Assembly: GCF_041381155.1 (NCBI RefSeq)
Contig: NC_091144.1
Coordinates: 2,356,001-2,420,000, forward strand
Length of the DNA: 64,000 nt
Direction: 5' to 3'
From: Argopecten irradians
Lineage: Eukaryota; Mollusca; Bivalvia; Pectinida; Pectinidae
How positions within the stretch are numbered: the first letter of the stretch is position 1; each line of letters starts with the position of its first letter. Below, piece by piece: positions 14,601 through 25,300 of this stretch. The position numbers and the translations under genes are program-made. The notes under the pieces were generated by a model. That model was not told the DNA's origin. It made no database searches and saw only the letters and a program-made list of their open reading frames with translations.

Positions 14601-14833
14601 CAGTAAATGCATGCATGTGAAGATATTGAAATGCTGCCATTATATATTCCTTCTAGTCTTTAAGGTGTATTGTTCTTAACCTAACAAAGTATACTAATAA
14701 GCTGACAATTGTACCTGTATATTGATTTCATCTTTTTTCATAATTTCAGAAAACTGTCATGACTCCCCGATCACGAGCCCCCCTGTTATTGTTACAGTCG
14801 CCAAATCTTACTTCACGGGAAAGTCTGTTGTGA
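7373..14833 (+). CDS. ARHGAP19: ARHGAP19, Rho GTPase-activating protein 19 (9 coding exons, 658 aa)
   Basis: Exons: 7373-7556, 11319-11546, 11775-11873, 12089-12298, 12565-12785, 13040-13417, 13693-13941, 14145-14468, 14750-14833; phases agree throughout and the sum is 1977 nt. The product should stimulate GTP hydrolysis by Rho family GTPases, RhoA for the vertebrate orthologue, which acts in cell division. The RhoGAP domain spans about residues 145-345. The arginine finger is R179 in GLFRKTGN, followed by KNFLGELPEPLL (217-228) and FAPHLL (305-310). The position that is usually Asn in the NLA motif of the domain is Ser300. The tail is Ser/Thr- and Lys-rich with SGSPAV-like and KKK blocks shared with the human protein, and is longer than in human (about 494 aa). 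The start at 7373 is chosen for its ACCATGG context; an upstream non-coding exon is likely. Intron 1 (7557-11318) shows no other gene. Intron 2 has a poly-A run near 11612-11643. Confidence 0.93.
11319..11546 (+). CDS. ARHGAP19: ARHGAP19 exon 2
   Basis: Acceptor AATTACAG, donor gtac. Contains NRLRNCMPEKFSTLVKMHL, aligning with the human segment before the RhoGAP domain. ATG 11327 is in frame and is an alternative start if exon 1 is not used. Confidence 0.9.
11775..11873 (+). CDS. ARHGAP19: ARHGAP19 exon 3
   Basis: Encodes LTQDNVSQIYQLIDFL, the beginning of the RhoGAP domain. Acceptor TTTACAG, donor gtatgt. Confidence 0.95.
12089..12298 (+). CDS. ARHGAP19: ARHGAP19 exon 4 (arginine finger)
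   Basis: Encodes IRTEGLFRKTGNFARQ with catalytic R179, and FLGELPEPLL. Donor gtaagtg. Confidence 0.97.
12565..12785 (+). CDS. ARHGAP19: ARHGAP19 exon 5
   Basis: Encodes LQLLFLLLPRNN and ASSLGTVFAPHLLCPRK. Ends in phase 0 at donor gtatgt. Contains the Asn-to-Ser change at residue 300. Confidence 0.96.
13040..13417 (+). CDS. ARHGAP19: ARHGAP19 exon 6
   Basis: 126 codons, phase 0 at both ends. Covers the end of the RhoGAP domain (FMIECGTQIFRVP) and the linker ending in SSKKKKLLKQ. Confidence 0.95.
13693..13941 (+). CDS. ARHGAP19: ARHGAP19 exon 7
   Basis: 83 codons, phase 0. Begins FNRASQ, matching FNKQS of the human protein, then basic TRSRTFGSQIKKHF. Donor gtaatt. Confidence 0.92.
14145..14468 (+). 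CDS. ARHGAP19: ARHGAP19 exon 8
   Basis: 108 codons, phase 0. Begins FNNGSPAIVKSP, similar to the human SGSPAV segment. Contains KKHPERRMCPC and several SP/TP sites. Donor gtaatt. Confidence 0.9.
14750..14833 (+). CDS. ARHGAP19: ARHGAP19 exon 9 (C-terminus)
   Basis: Last 27 residues from KTVMTPRSRAP to TSRESLL, then TGA. Acceptor TAATTTCAG. Confidence 0.88.
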   Translation, partial: KTVMTPRSRAPLLLLQSPNLTSRESLL

Positions 14834-17136
14834 GGAACACCCTGTGCTCCCTTCTATTCATCTTGGACTGAGATGTCTTTTGATTTGGACTGGTCTATTG
14901 CTACCTAAAGGGATGACATTAGTGCTATAGAGGGTAACAATGCCTCCATCCCTTCAAGGGAGACAACTCTGGAACCAAGGACTGAACTAGTGCTGTTTTT
15001 ATTTAGTGCTGATATTATGTAATTACGTATCGACTGATTTGTATATTGGGATGTACAGAAGAATTTGTTGAACTAGTATATAGATAACTGTATAGAAGAT
15101 GACGCTTAGCGTGTAAAAAGAGATATAGAGCTATATATAGTTTTGTTTATGTTGATGACTAATTTCCACAGCAAATATTTCAATTTCAAGGGAAACGTTA
15201 AGTTGTATGAAAATAGATGAAAATGATTTTCAGTTTAAACAGAAATTGAAAAATACATTAAATAGGATAACCTATAGGATAACCTATCTGGGAAAGTTGG
15301 AAATATTTACTGTGAAAATTAATCTAGTTTTTGTTGTGAATCGCTTCATGTGATATATATTAAGATTTTTATTTTCTGAGATTGAAGTAAATTGACATAA
15401 ATTATTTTGTTTCTAAAGCAACAAGTTTAAAAAGAAGAAAAGTTTTCCGTTGAAAACTGCGCTGTATTTGATGTTAGTAGCTCGTGGCCTGAGACTACAG
15501 GTATAGAGACTGTAGGTTGACTACAGTGAATACAAACTTATTGTGTAGTGCTGTTACAGAGCTATGGTTGTTGGCCTGTCCAATCACATTGTATATTCTA
15601 CACACTTGCAGATATTTCAGATAGCATGAAGTTGTTTGTTTGTTGGTTTTTTCCCAGTGTACAAAGAAAGCACAATTTCTATATCATTATCATTTAAGCA
15701 TAAAAAAAATTCTGTACGCACAGTACCTACGTTTTTATCATTTTTTTTTTCATAAATTAAGCTGTAAACTTTACTACATAAGATATAATATTTATAATTG
15801 GTCGCATGGAGAAGGGAAAATTGGAGCAACTATTTAATATAATCTGATATAGATATTAGATTTATAAATGGGAGTGTGGGTCACATTTATATAGTCAGAT
15901 TGCATGAAAATATTATCACATTAATCCCGTATTTATAATCTATAAGATGATAATTTCATGATTGCTTTTGTAGTATTTTTGACTCATATTTATCATATAT
16001 TCCAAATTACATATTTTACTAGAATATATAATCTAACTAGGCATCTAAATATCTGATTATCAAGTTTTATATCAACACTTTCAGAGGTGTCATATGAAAA
16101 AATCAGTTAGTAGAATATCTATTGTATATTGGATATTTACTGTAGACTAACGTAATGTACAAATATAAATCAGAAGTATTAACATGGATAATGAACCCAA
16201 TACTCATGGTCTAGTCAACAACTCAGCAGCCTATTTCTGTATTTATTTCCTTTTCTTCTTTTCTCTTTCTATCCCTATTTTCATATTTCTTCATTCTAAA
16301 AACTTTCCTTTGAATACAGCTTTTGTTTCATTGTTGAAGCAGCATTTTGTACTTAAAATACATGTGTATTAAAAAACTTAAAATGATCTTTGTGTTTATT
16401 TTAATCTTTTGTCACACACCTGACCCTGGTTTCTTGAAACAAAATAGCTTTGTGTAACTTTGGTCTGTTTTTGACAGTAGTTTGTTTCGGGAAACCAGGG
16501 TTTGGCCTCGAGAGCATCATTGGTGCATTAAAAAACCAGCTTAATCTGCTGAATATTTTAATAAGAATGTGAAGAATAGCAAGCAAGAACTATTAGCTGA
16601 ATGCTAGCTAGAGTAAAACATGGTTATAACAAACCTCTGGGGACCATCAAAACCATGGAACCGCGATGTGGAATGAAAATTACTAAGTTACAACCGAGAA
16701 TTCTCTGTAAGCGTGTTTGGTATAAACATGTTTTACTGTATACATTTGTTATAAACATGTTTACTGTATACATTTGTTATAAACATGTTTGACTGTATAC
16801 CTAAACATTTTATTCCTGCTCATCCACCTTTTACTGTTCACATACATATTTTGGTGCATAAAATTTTCGAACAGAACTGATTTTAAATCAATCTCTGAAA
16901 TGATATGCATATTTGTAATACTGTATCTGTATTAATGTCACCGAGAACATGAAACATTGCAGCAAAATTTTGGCAGAGAAGCACTAAAATATGGATGCTT
17001 ATAGTATTGCCTATATAACTGACAAGCTGCTCATCAACTATGGATATTTAAATTTTATTATGCCTATAAAAATACAGTGTATCTCTATAGAAAACTTGGA
17101 AAGCCGGAAGCAAGAAATATTGGAGCCAATGGACAT
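14834..17136 (+). other. ARHGAP19 3' UTR and downstream sequence
   Basis: Non-coding, AT-rich. I found no canonical AATAAA that clearly ends the transcript. Three tandem copies of a roughly 29-bp unit containing TATAAACATGTTT lie at 16720-16800. Confidence 0.5.
16720..16800. repeat. 29-bp repeat, 3 copies
   Basis: Three near-identical units with core TATAAACATGTTT and spacer ACTGTATAC. Confidence 0.85.
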
Positions 17137-18095
17137 TCTTGCCAAAGGGACCTAGGAATTATTCTTACCAAAGGGACATGAAAATTATTTATTCTAACCA
17201 CAGGACCTGAGAATTATTTTAAAACACAGGGACCTAGGAATATTCTTACCACAGGGACATGAGAATTATTCTAACCACATGGACATGAGAATTACTTTAA
17301 ACTTGGGGACCTGAAATTATTCGTGAAACAAGGACCTGAAAATTTCTAAACACAGGGATCTGAGAGTTATTCTAACCACAGTAACATGGAGGTTATTTTA
17401 AACTTGGGGACCTAAGAATTATTAGAAAGACAGGAACCTGAACAGATCTAAACACACGGACCTGAGAATTATTCTAACCACAGTAACATGGGGGTAATTT
17501 TAAAGTCAGGGATCAAAGAATTATTTGAAAGACAGGAAACTGAACATATCTAAACACAGGGACCTGAGAATTATTCTAAACACAGGGACCTGAGAATAAT
17601 TCGTAACACAGAGACCTGAGAATTATTCTAAACACAGGGACATGATTATTATTCTAACCACAGGAACATTGGAATTATTTTAAACTCAGGGACATGAAAT
17701 TATTCAAGAGACAAGGACCTGCAAATTTCTAAACACAGGGACCTGAGAATTATTCTAACCACAGTAACATGGGTATTCTTTTAAACTCAGGGACCCAAGA
17801 ATTATTTGAAAGACAGGAACCTGAAAATTTCTAAAGGGACCAGAGAATTATTCTAAACACATGACATGAGAATTATTCTAAACACAGAGACCTGAGAATA
17901 ATTCTTAACACAGGGACATGATAATTATTCTAACCACATGGATATGAGAATTATTTTCCTACCAGATGAACATGATATTATTCTAAACATGGACCTGAGA
18001 ATCAGATTCTAACAACAAGGACATAATAATTATTCTAACCACAGGGACATGAGAATTAGTCTAATCATAGGGACATGAGAAATATTACAGGCTAT
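17137..18095. repeat. Degenerate 26-bp minisatellite
   Basis: About 35 diverged copies of a 26-bp unit, consensus CACAGGGACCTGAGAATTAT plus TCTAAA. It lies between the convergent 3' ends of ARHGAP19 and the minus-strand small gene. Divergence is much higher than in the XPO7 arrays, so it is probably older. Confidence 0.85.
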
Positions 18096-18209
18096 AGGGA
18101 CCTCCATAACATAAAAAAATCTATTCAAGCTAATCCATAAATAGAGAGCAAGTCCTACAACTTAAAAGTGACATTCAACACCAGAATAACATTAACAAAC
18201 AGTAAAATC

Positions 18210-18215
18210 TTTATT
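18210..18215 (-). terminator. Polyadenylation signal AATAAA for the minus-strand small gene
   Basis: AATAAA on the minus strand, 260 bases past the stop codon at 18476-18478. It is the nearest canonical signal I found and supports transcription in this direction. Confidence 0.5.
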
Positions 18216-18475
18216 TCAGTAAGAGAATTAACATTCTTATGTGCATCCAAGAAACCTATGTATATAGAAAACAATATTAATAACATGTTCAAACTGTAAA
18301 AAATTATCTAAATACGATATTGTATGTTCTACCCATGAGATAGTTTAAAAAACTTTATGTATACATATAATGTCAACTTCGTGAAAAACAAGTATAAAAT
18401 ATAAAACGCTAAGTAAATGTATAAAGTAATATGTCTCTAAAATCGTACCATCTATTGTCTATCCTGATAGAACGA

Positions 18476-18752
18476 TCAATACATGTGAACTTTTCCTTCA
18501 TTGAAGTCGCCATGGAAACCTGTGCCCTTGAACCCGCCCACGCCCTTGACCCCAATGTGAACTCGCTTGACGTCGTAGGCCATTTCAAAGGAACCAAATG
18601 ACTTGCGCTTTTGTGTCTGGAAGTGTTCAGCGCTACCGTGCCCCAGGACTTGTTTTCCTTCGTCTGGGACGATGCTGTTTCTGTCGTCATGACGATCCCC
18701 AATAGTGTTACCATGGTGACATTTTGTTGGTCCATCTACTGCAGACGGTACT
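18476..18752 (-). CDS. Small gene exon 4 (C-terminus)
   Basis: 91 codons plus stop TGA. Includes SFGSFEMAYDVKRVHIGV and the Gly-rich end. An overlapping frame starts with an ATG and is also open (18409-18735), but it does not join the upstream exons. Confidence 0.75.
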
Positions 18753-19733
18753 CTGTATTGAAAACCAATGCAATGACATCCTTGAAGTTTTAGTCTTGAA
18801 CATATGTTGAATGGAATGAAAGGTAATTTGTTAGCAGCGTTACCAGGATATTTATAAACCGAATTCTTAGAACCTTTTGCCTATGTAAGGTCATACTTAC
18901 AGTGTGAGGTCACTTTGTGGACACGGATTTCCCTCCGATACATAATTTTGGTGGTTTGCAGGTAACGGTCTCCTCGTTTTTACTCTGTTCCTGACTTCTG
19001 AAGATTGCCTCTATAAAAACAAACCACTCCCTAGATAATCTCTCATAGATATGTCCGTTTTTATTACTAACACAGAAGAATTACCTATTATTATAAGTTA
19101 ATAATGCTCAACGACAGTTCGAATCAAGTAAATGGACAAATAAATGTGTGTGATAAATATTGACATAACTTCGATACATGATGTAGTTAATATGAATTAT
19201 ATGGTATGATTTGAAATAACTCAGAAAGAACGCGTAAAATTAGCTATCGAATCCTTATGTGCTAAAATATCGACCGCAAAACTACCCCGTAGCCATCACA
19301 AACCAGCATTCCGAAGCCGTGGTGGTGTGTTAAACACGTGACTTACTCGTTCATGACGTTGTAGATCTCTCCTTGACAGTCGACTCTTTGCTAACGTACA
19401 GCCTGACAACAATGGTTCCTCCGTGATCGTCGTTCTAAATAGAATACTAGTACTTTAAATACAGTATGCAGTTCCATATCCTCACAAATACCATATCAAG
19501 TTTCTTGTGTAAATATATAAAATGCTTAATATAATAATATCAGTTAGAAGGAATGTCGTAGCCTCTACGAAAAGTATCCGACTGTCTGTCTCATTCGAGG
19601 AACAAGTTTTACAATATACCCGCACATTTAACCTTAATAGTACAGTAGCTGTAATCAGCAATACATAGATTTTTATATCTCACCTCTGTTCACAAGCGTC
19701 ACTTAAACCTTTCTGAACGATTGATTTCACCAT
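18476..19733 (-). CDS. Unrecognised 4-exon gene, 174-aa basic protein
   Basis: On the minus strand: exon 1 19684-19733, exon 2 19347-19434, exon 3 18901-19010, exon 4 18476-18752. Every junction has canonical signals (donors gtgaga, gtaagt, gtaagt; acceptors atttag, ttatag, atacag). The phases 2, 0 and 2 join without a stop and total 525 nt. In exon 2 the other two frames contain stops. Start context GTTATGG follows near-perfect CRE sites. The protein has a short N-terminus (MVKSIVQKGLSD), a basic middle (SRLSRRDLQRHERR, NRVKTRRPLP), a His/Asp-rich stretch (HHGNTIGDRHDDR) and a Gly-rich, aromatic C-terminus (GVKGVGGFKGTGFHGDF) ending VHMY. No signal peptide or membrane segment. I do not recognise the family. 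It is convergent with ARHGAP19 and divergent from XPO7. Confidence 0.78.
18901..19010 (-). CDS. Small gene exon 3
   Basis: 36 codons plus 2 bases, RQSSEVRNRVKTRRPLPANH onward. Donor gtaagtatg, acceptor TTTTTATAG. Confidence 0.75.
19347..19434 (-). CDS. Small gene exon 2
   Basis: 29 codons; only one frame is open. Encodes TTITEEPLLSGCTLAKS and onward. Donor gtaagtcac. Confidence 0.75.
19684..19733 (-). CDS. Small gene exon 1 (start)
   Basis: 16 codons plus 2 bases, MVKSIVQKGLSDACEQ. Donor gtgaga. The ATG is the only one upstream of the donor in this frame. Confidence 0.7.
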
Positions 19734-19801
19734 AACTAGATTCACATCGTCAAAGTTCCGTCCACATTTATTTTCCTAACGTCAGTAAAACGCACGTTAT
19801 G

Positions 19802-19809
19802 TGACGTCA
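19802..19809. promoter_or_regulatory. CRE palindrome TGACGTCA
   Basis: Perfect CREB/ATF site 69 bases upstream of the small gene's ATG. Confidence 0.55.
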
Positions 19810-19855
19810 TCATAAGAATGCACGTGCTGTTAAAAATGCGCGCAGAGGGCTTGAA

Positions 19856-19863
19856 TGACGTCA
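19856..19863. promoter_or_regulatory. Second CRE palindrome TGACGTCA
   Basis: Another perfect site 54 bases from the first, with an E-box CACGTG at 19821-19826 between them. Confidence 0.55.
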
Positions 19864-20017
19864 CAATGAAACAATTAAACTTTCAGCGTAGCTTTTTCCG
19901 ACTCTGATTTTCATGCAAACAACAAAACATTGAAACTTCTGACCGGTTTTTTTCCCTGTACGTCAAAGGTCAATTTTAGGCCTATTTTTGTGCGTAACAC
20001 ACTGTCTCGGCAATATG

Positions 20018-20245
20018 GACTCCGTCGTCGGAGGTCCACATCCAAGGTAAAAACAAAATGGTCACAGTGACCTGGTTTTGGTACGCGACACGACGCATCA
20101 CCTAGTTAACCCACACAAAGCATATTAGGCTATAGGAGGCTCCATCTTTGGAGGTCCGCATCCAAAGTAAAAACAAATAGGTCACAGTGACCTGGTTTTG
20201 GTACGCGACACATCACCTACTTGACCCACACAAAGCATATTATAG
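20018..20245. repeat. Direct duplication, about 115-bp unit
   Basis: Two copies sharing GGTCACAGTGACCTGG and TTTTGGTACGCGACAC, with small differences. The unit contains the palindrome GGTCACAGTGACC. It lies in the intergenic space between the two divergent genes. Confidence 0.85.
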
Positions 20246-20754
20246 GAGACAATCCAGACAGTGACGGATGATTTGACGAATAATGAACCTGTCTCCGAAG
20301 GTCGAAAACATAACGATGGTGCATATTTTGACAAGTTAGTTCGCGATTAGTTTGCCCTTTTAGCTTGATAAAAAATAAAATCTATTTTTGTTTTCTTTTT
20401 CGTTTATAGTAATCGTACAAATAGTTGGTCTGTGTAGAAGATGGACAAAATCAGTCGAAACCAGAAACATCAACATGTCTATGTTCAACTAACGTCGACG
20501 CTTTCAAAGCGAAACCAGAAGAAGTAAACAAAGAAACTATTGTAGCAAGAATAAATTTGCATTTCAATGCTTTAAAAATCAAGATCTTTTATTGTTTATG
20601 GACTTATAGCTTTCCGTCAGGCTGTCCGTAAACGCGATTAAGTGGTGTCGCACTCTCTCAGAAAATAATGACTGTTTCATGTAGATTCGATCGGTCCCCA
20701 TATGGTTCTTATAGTTACGCATATCCACTTTGGGAGAGATTGTAAACCGCCATT

Positions 20755-21045
20755 GTTAAAGGCCCACTGCCTTTTCCAAACCGCTTTTGATTTTTTTAAA
20801 GGAATGTAAAACGAGATCAATAATTTTATATTCGCAATAATCATCAATGTACCGTTAATACCACACTTAGCCTTACACACTTACACTTCTGAACAATTTA
20901 GTTAAATTAAACAAAATGTTAATTTTCATAACGCGGGTCGTCTTATGTTTCCTGCCGTCGTCCTAAAGACCGTGCAGTAGTTGACTATCACCGTGCCCAG
21001 AAGGCAAAACAGCACTGATTCTCCACTATTATCATATATTAGACA
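20755..21045 (+). mobile_element. MITE-like element, truncated copy
   Basis: Clearly related to the element at 63004-63414: shared AAAGGCCCACT start, CATAACGCGGGTCGT and the following GTCGTCCTAAA. The right terminal repeat is absent here. Confidence 0.7.
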
Positions 21046-21708
21046 AGGGGATTCAGAGGGTTAACCATAACATACTATAACAATGAAAACGCATTAAACA
21101 AACTAGTGTCACATATACATGGTCCCTAGCTGTACACATTGCATTCTGATAGCGATATTGGAAAACATGGTCAACAGGCGGCATTCTTGATTGGAATAGA
21201 CTTGTTACTTCATTTTGCAGCAGGCATTGAAACATCTGTCTCAAATTGCATGTCTCTAGTTGTGCATTTTCCTTTTTCAGAGCGGTCGGAATCAACATAG
21301 CGGACCCACTATCGTCATGATTTTTGAGCTATTTTTCAGAAAGTAGACCCCCTTTGATCTGTAGTTGTGAATGTCTTTACCATATTGGGAGCAATCTGAA
21401 AATAGCATGACAAGCAGGTGGCCATAGTACACGACAAAATTGGTGAGTATCTTATAGTGTGTTCTTGTTTTCAAAGCAAAGTAAAGAAGAGTATACCTGT
21501 ATTTGACTTTACGTTGTTTAGATATTAACGGGGTGTGTCTACGTAGGATATGATTGGATACACATTGTCTGAGACTGACACTTGGACATTAAAATTAAAT
21601 CGAGATATCGTTGTAGGTTCCATCTTTTATCAACATGGTATTATTAATTACACAGAATATCGTGTGTTGTTTATAAACGCAGCAAATATAGCAAGCCAAA
21701 CTACTTTT

Positions 21709-21932
21709 TATTCCGAATAACCGATATCAGAATTTCTATCTAATTCCGATATGGGGAATGTCGGAAACTCTATTGCCGATATCGGAAATTGAATTTCCCG
21801 TAGAGGAAATTTTATTTTTGATATCGGAAATTGCTTTTAATCACTGATATCGGAATTATAATTTCCCATATCAGAATAAGAATTTCTGATATAGAAAATT
21901 GTTTTCTAATTCCTGATATCAAAAATAGAATG
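21709..21932. repeat. Palindromic GATATC / GGAAATT motif cluster
   Basis: About ten irregularly spaced copies of a motif like CCGATATCGGAAATT in both orientations, many self-complementary. Lies between the divergent small gene and XPO7. Confidence 0.7.
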
Positions 21933-22199
21933 ATTTTGGTGCATGTGAAACCAGCACTTCATTCAATATATGGTAGACTATAATGCCATTACTTTTTTCG
22001 GGACGCAATTAATTATTTTATATATTTTTATCTTGAAACAAAATAAGAAGCTTTTTAATGTTGGTAATGGCAGAGATTTAGAAAGTATTAAATCATCTAT
22101 GTGTAAAGTAAGTAACTTCTGTAACCGAAGAAATACTATGTAGTATTTAGTCTATGTAAACTAAGAACTAATCACTGATAAAACGGCGTCTTAGCTACA

Positions 22200-22207
22200 T
22201 GACGTCA
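22200..22207. promoter_or_regulatory. CRE palindrome TGACGTCA upstream of XPO7
   Basis: Perfect site 165 bases before the XPO7 start codon. Confidence 0.5.
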
Positions 22208-22329
22208 CATTAACGTTTTGCATGTTGCGTACAATCGAACGCACCTTCCTTTTCGCCCTTTTTTGTGTCTTTTAGACGCTTTATTATCTAAGCGCATCAT
22301 TTCAAACATTCAGAAGTAGAGATATTTAC

Positions 22330-22337
22330 GCATGCGC
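22330..22337. promoter_or_regulatory. NRF-1-like site GCATGCGC, XPO7 proximal promoter
   Basis: Lies 35 bases before the ATG. The start codon itself sits in AAAAATGGCGG, a YY1-like motif commonly seen at TATA-less housekeeping starts. No TATA box was seen. Confidence 0.45.
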
Positions 22338-22371
22338 GTTGGTGTTTCAAGTTAGTGGGGGGAAAACAAAA

Positions 22372-22386
22372 ATGGCGGAAGAGCAG
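22372..22386 (+). CDS. XPO7: XPO7 exon 1
   Basis: MAEEQ, then donor gtgagg. A at -3 and G at +4 give a strong start context. Confidence 0.85.
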
Positions 22387-25300
22387 GTGAGGAACGTCTT
22401 TAAAACAGTAGCTGTAATCTGAATTATAGAAAATGTTAAACACATTGACTGCACATGCCATCCACAGTTAATTAATATGCGTCCTTACTCATAACATCCA
22501 AACGCGCAACACGCATCATGCTCGAGGAGCCGACATTATAATTCGTGCAGTAACGGTCGTTTTGAGCATGTTGTTTACTGTGTTTACCGTACAAAATTTG
22601 TGTTTCTCAAGCTCATGTTTCGAATCTGAATGCATTTGATGGGATATACCAAAGCCTGTATATTCTGCTAAAGATGTAGAGAGTTTACAGAAGTACACGC
22701 TCCTCAACCTCGTACAAAGTTTGGTTTGTCATTGTGGTCAATCACATCATTCCTTATTTTCACCCCATGGCCGGCACTTTCTGTTGTGTAGATTAAATGT
22801 TACAATTCATTTGGCTGATAAGGCACTGGTGAATAAAAGACGTACCTTAATCGATCTGCTATCAAAGTTTTGATAGTTAATGCATTTAAATGCTTTCATT
22901 GCTTACGATATTTTAAGTTGTGGGAATTAAATAAATGAAATAATAGGCCTACCTTTTCGCAAATGATTTTTTTCTCTAGATAGCTTCCTGAAGCAAAAGA
23001 GACTATCGATCAAACTTATGTACCAAGCAAAAGTGAAATAAAATACTATGGAATAAATGAAAGAAAACAAATACGGTATTAGACCCAATAAGTGCCCATG
23101 TACCTATATGCGCTCCTCCTGTATTTGTGGCCTTCAATGGTACGGTCATAAATAAAGACCAAAACTCTGTAGGTTTGTAATAATCTGATGTTATTAAGTA
23201 TCTTTTCATTTTTCCAATTTTTAAATGCCCTGGGCACTTATTTGGTCAAATATGGTACAGTAACATGAAACAGGGCGAGAGTAGTGTGTAAATGTAATAC
23301 AATCATTCAACAGGGCGAGAGTAGTGTGTAAATGTAATACAATCATTCAATTGTTGAACTTCATCATGCTGCTGCAATTTTCAGTGGTACAGAAATGGTT
23401 GTTACAGTTTCAAGATCCTGCTATAATATAACTGTGACAAAATGTCATATAGCTACAGCTGTCTTTATTCAAATACCTGGATGGCAGTAGAAGTGCAAAC
23501 ATGTAAAATGGATGCAAACTGTTAATAACAATGAGTATCAAAAGTCAAAGAGTATAAATATGACAGGAAATTCATTATTACATGTCTTCAACATTCAGAT
23601 CAATTATGTGTATTGTATATAATGCATTATTGTGTTAAATAATATGTGTATAAAGATCAATATTTAACATAGAAACACAACTGAGGAAGGAAGACAATTA
23701 TTTATGATTCATTTCTTATCAATCATTAATTTGTTTACAGACAAAAAATAATACTAAACTATTAACCTAAGTTCTCACTTCTAGGTTTAGCTGGTATCAT
23801 AATTAAATTCTGCAGTCATATTGATCCAAAGGCATTTCAAAATTAAACTGAAGAACATTTTTTTCTCTGCATACATGTAAATAGTGCATATTTCTTTTAC
23901 TGAAGATAAATTTCATAAACAATCAACTTTTTATGGTATTGTAGAGATTTGCTTGGTTTGATAATTGAGGTATGCTTGTAAATTTGTACAAAGAAAAACC
24001 AGAAAAAATTATCTGATTTTTCAGGAGCTTCTGCAACTGGAGAACTTGTGTAAGCAGTTTTATGAAACCAACAACACTAACCTGCGAGCGGACGCAGAGA
24101 AGGCTCTGGTTGAATTTGCAGACTCCCCAGATTGTTTGAGCAAATGCCAGCTTCTTTTGGAAAGAGGGAATGTAAGGGTTTTGTCTTGATAAAAGTTCTC
24201 AAGGGTTACAACAAGCTGGATATTTTTGCGGGTCAAATTTGTGATTCTATGGGGCATTGCTTAATCGTGAAAATTTCATTAGTATATATTGCGAATTGGT
24301 TTAATCATTTATGACCTGAAAGCCATATAGTGAAAATTTAGATCTGCTGAAATATTTTCTTGTTTTAACTTGAAATCATGGAAATTTTGACCCATATAAA
24401 TAACTGGTGACTATATTTGACCATATTGTCAATGTATATTTTACCATAATCACAGTGATGAGCCTCAAGGTTTTTTCTGCAATCAATAAATGGTACAAAA
24501 TTTTAACAACATACCTAGATGTCGTCCATCTTTTTATAGTCATAATGTTTCATCCGTTGTCGTCCACCATGTGTTAACTTATCACAACTTCTCAAGTTCT
24601 ACCGGTGAGATTTAGTTGAAACTTGCATGAAATAATCCTTACATGGTCCTGACCTAGTGTTGTTAATTTTCGGGTCGATCCGAAATCCAAGATAGCCGCC
24701 ACAGCCGCCATCTTGAAAACACATTTTGAACTTCTTCTCAAGTTTTTCAGTGCGATTTAGCTAAAACTTGCATGAAATGATCCTGAAATAGTCCCAACCA
24801 AGTGATGTCATTTTTTAATCAATCCGAAATCCAGGATGGCCGCCACAGCCGCCATCTTAAAAACACGGTTAAACTGCTACACTTCTACCGGTGTGATTTG
24901 GCAGAAATGATCCTGATAAAATCTTGACAAAGTGTTGTTACATCTTTGGTTGATCCCAAATCGAAGATGGCTACTCTGACACCATGTCTAATTAATTTCT
25001 GTATGACTTTTGCCAAGGAAGTTAGATGATCTTTAAGTCTTTTGTAATGAATTGGTGATTTGTCAGCTGCAAATTAGATCACTACAGTGATTTATCCTTA
25101 AGGAGCTTATACAATGGCAACAAGCCCGTATCATAAATGATAACTGAAATCAAATGGTTAATCAAATCTAGCTTGTCTCTCCCTCTCACTTTCATTAACT
25201 TTAAGAATTCATTCGTCAGTACTTATTAAATACAATTCATTGGCATGTTTGTTCATTTTTCCAGTCACCTCTTGCACAACTACTGGCAGCCACAACATTG

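Noticed and set aside
18409-18735. 108-codon minus-strand open frame as the gene product
   Set aside because: It overlaps exon 4 of the small gene in a different frame. Only the other frame joins the three upstream exons in phase.
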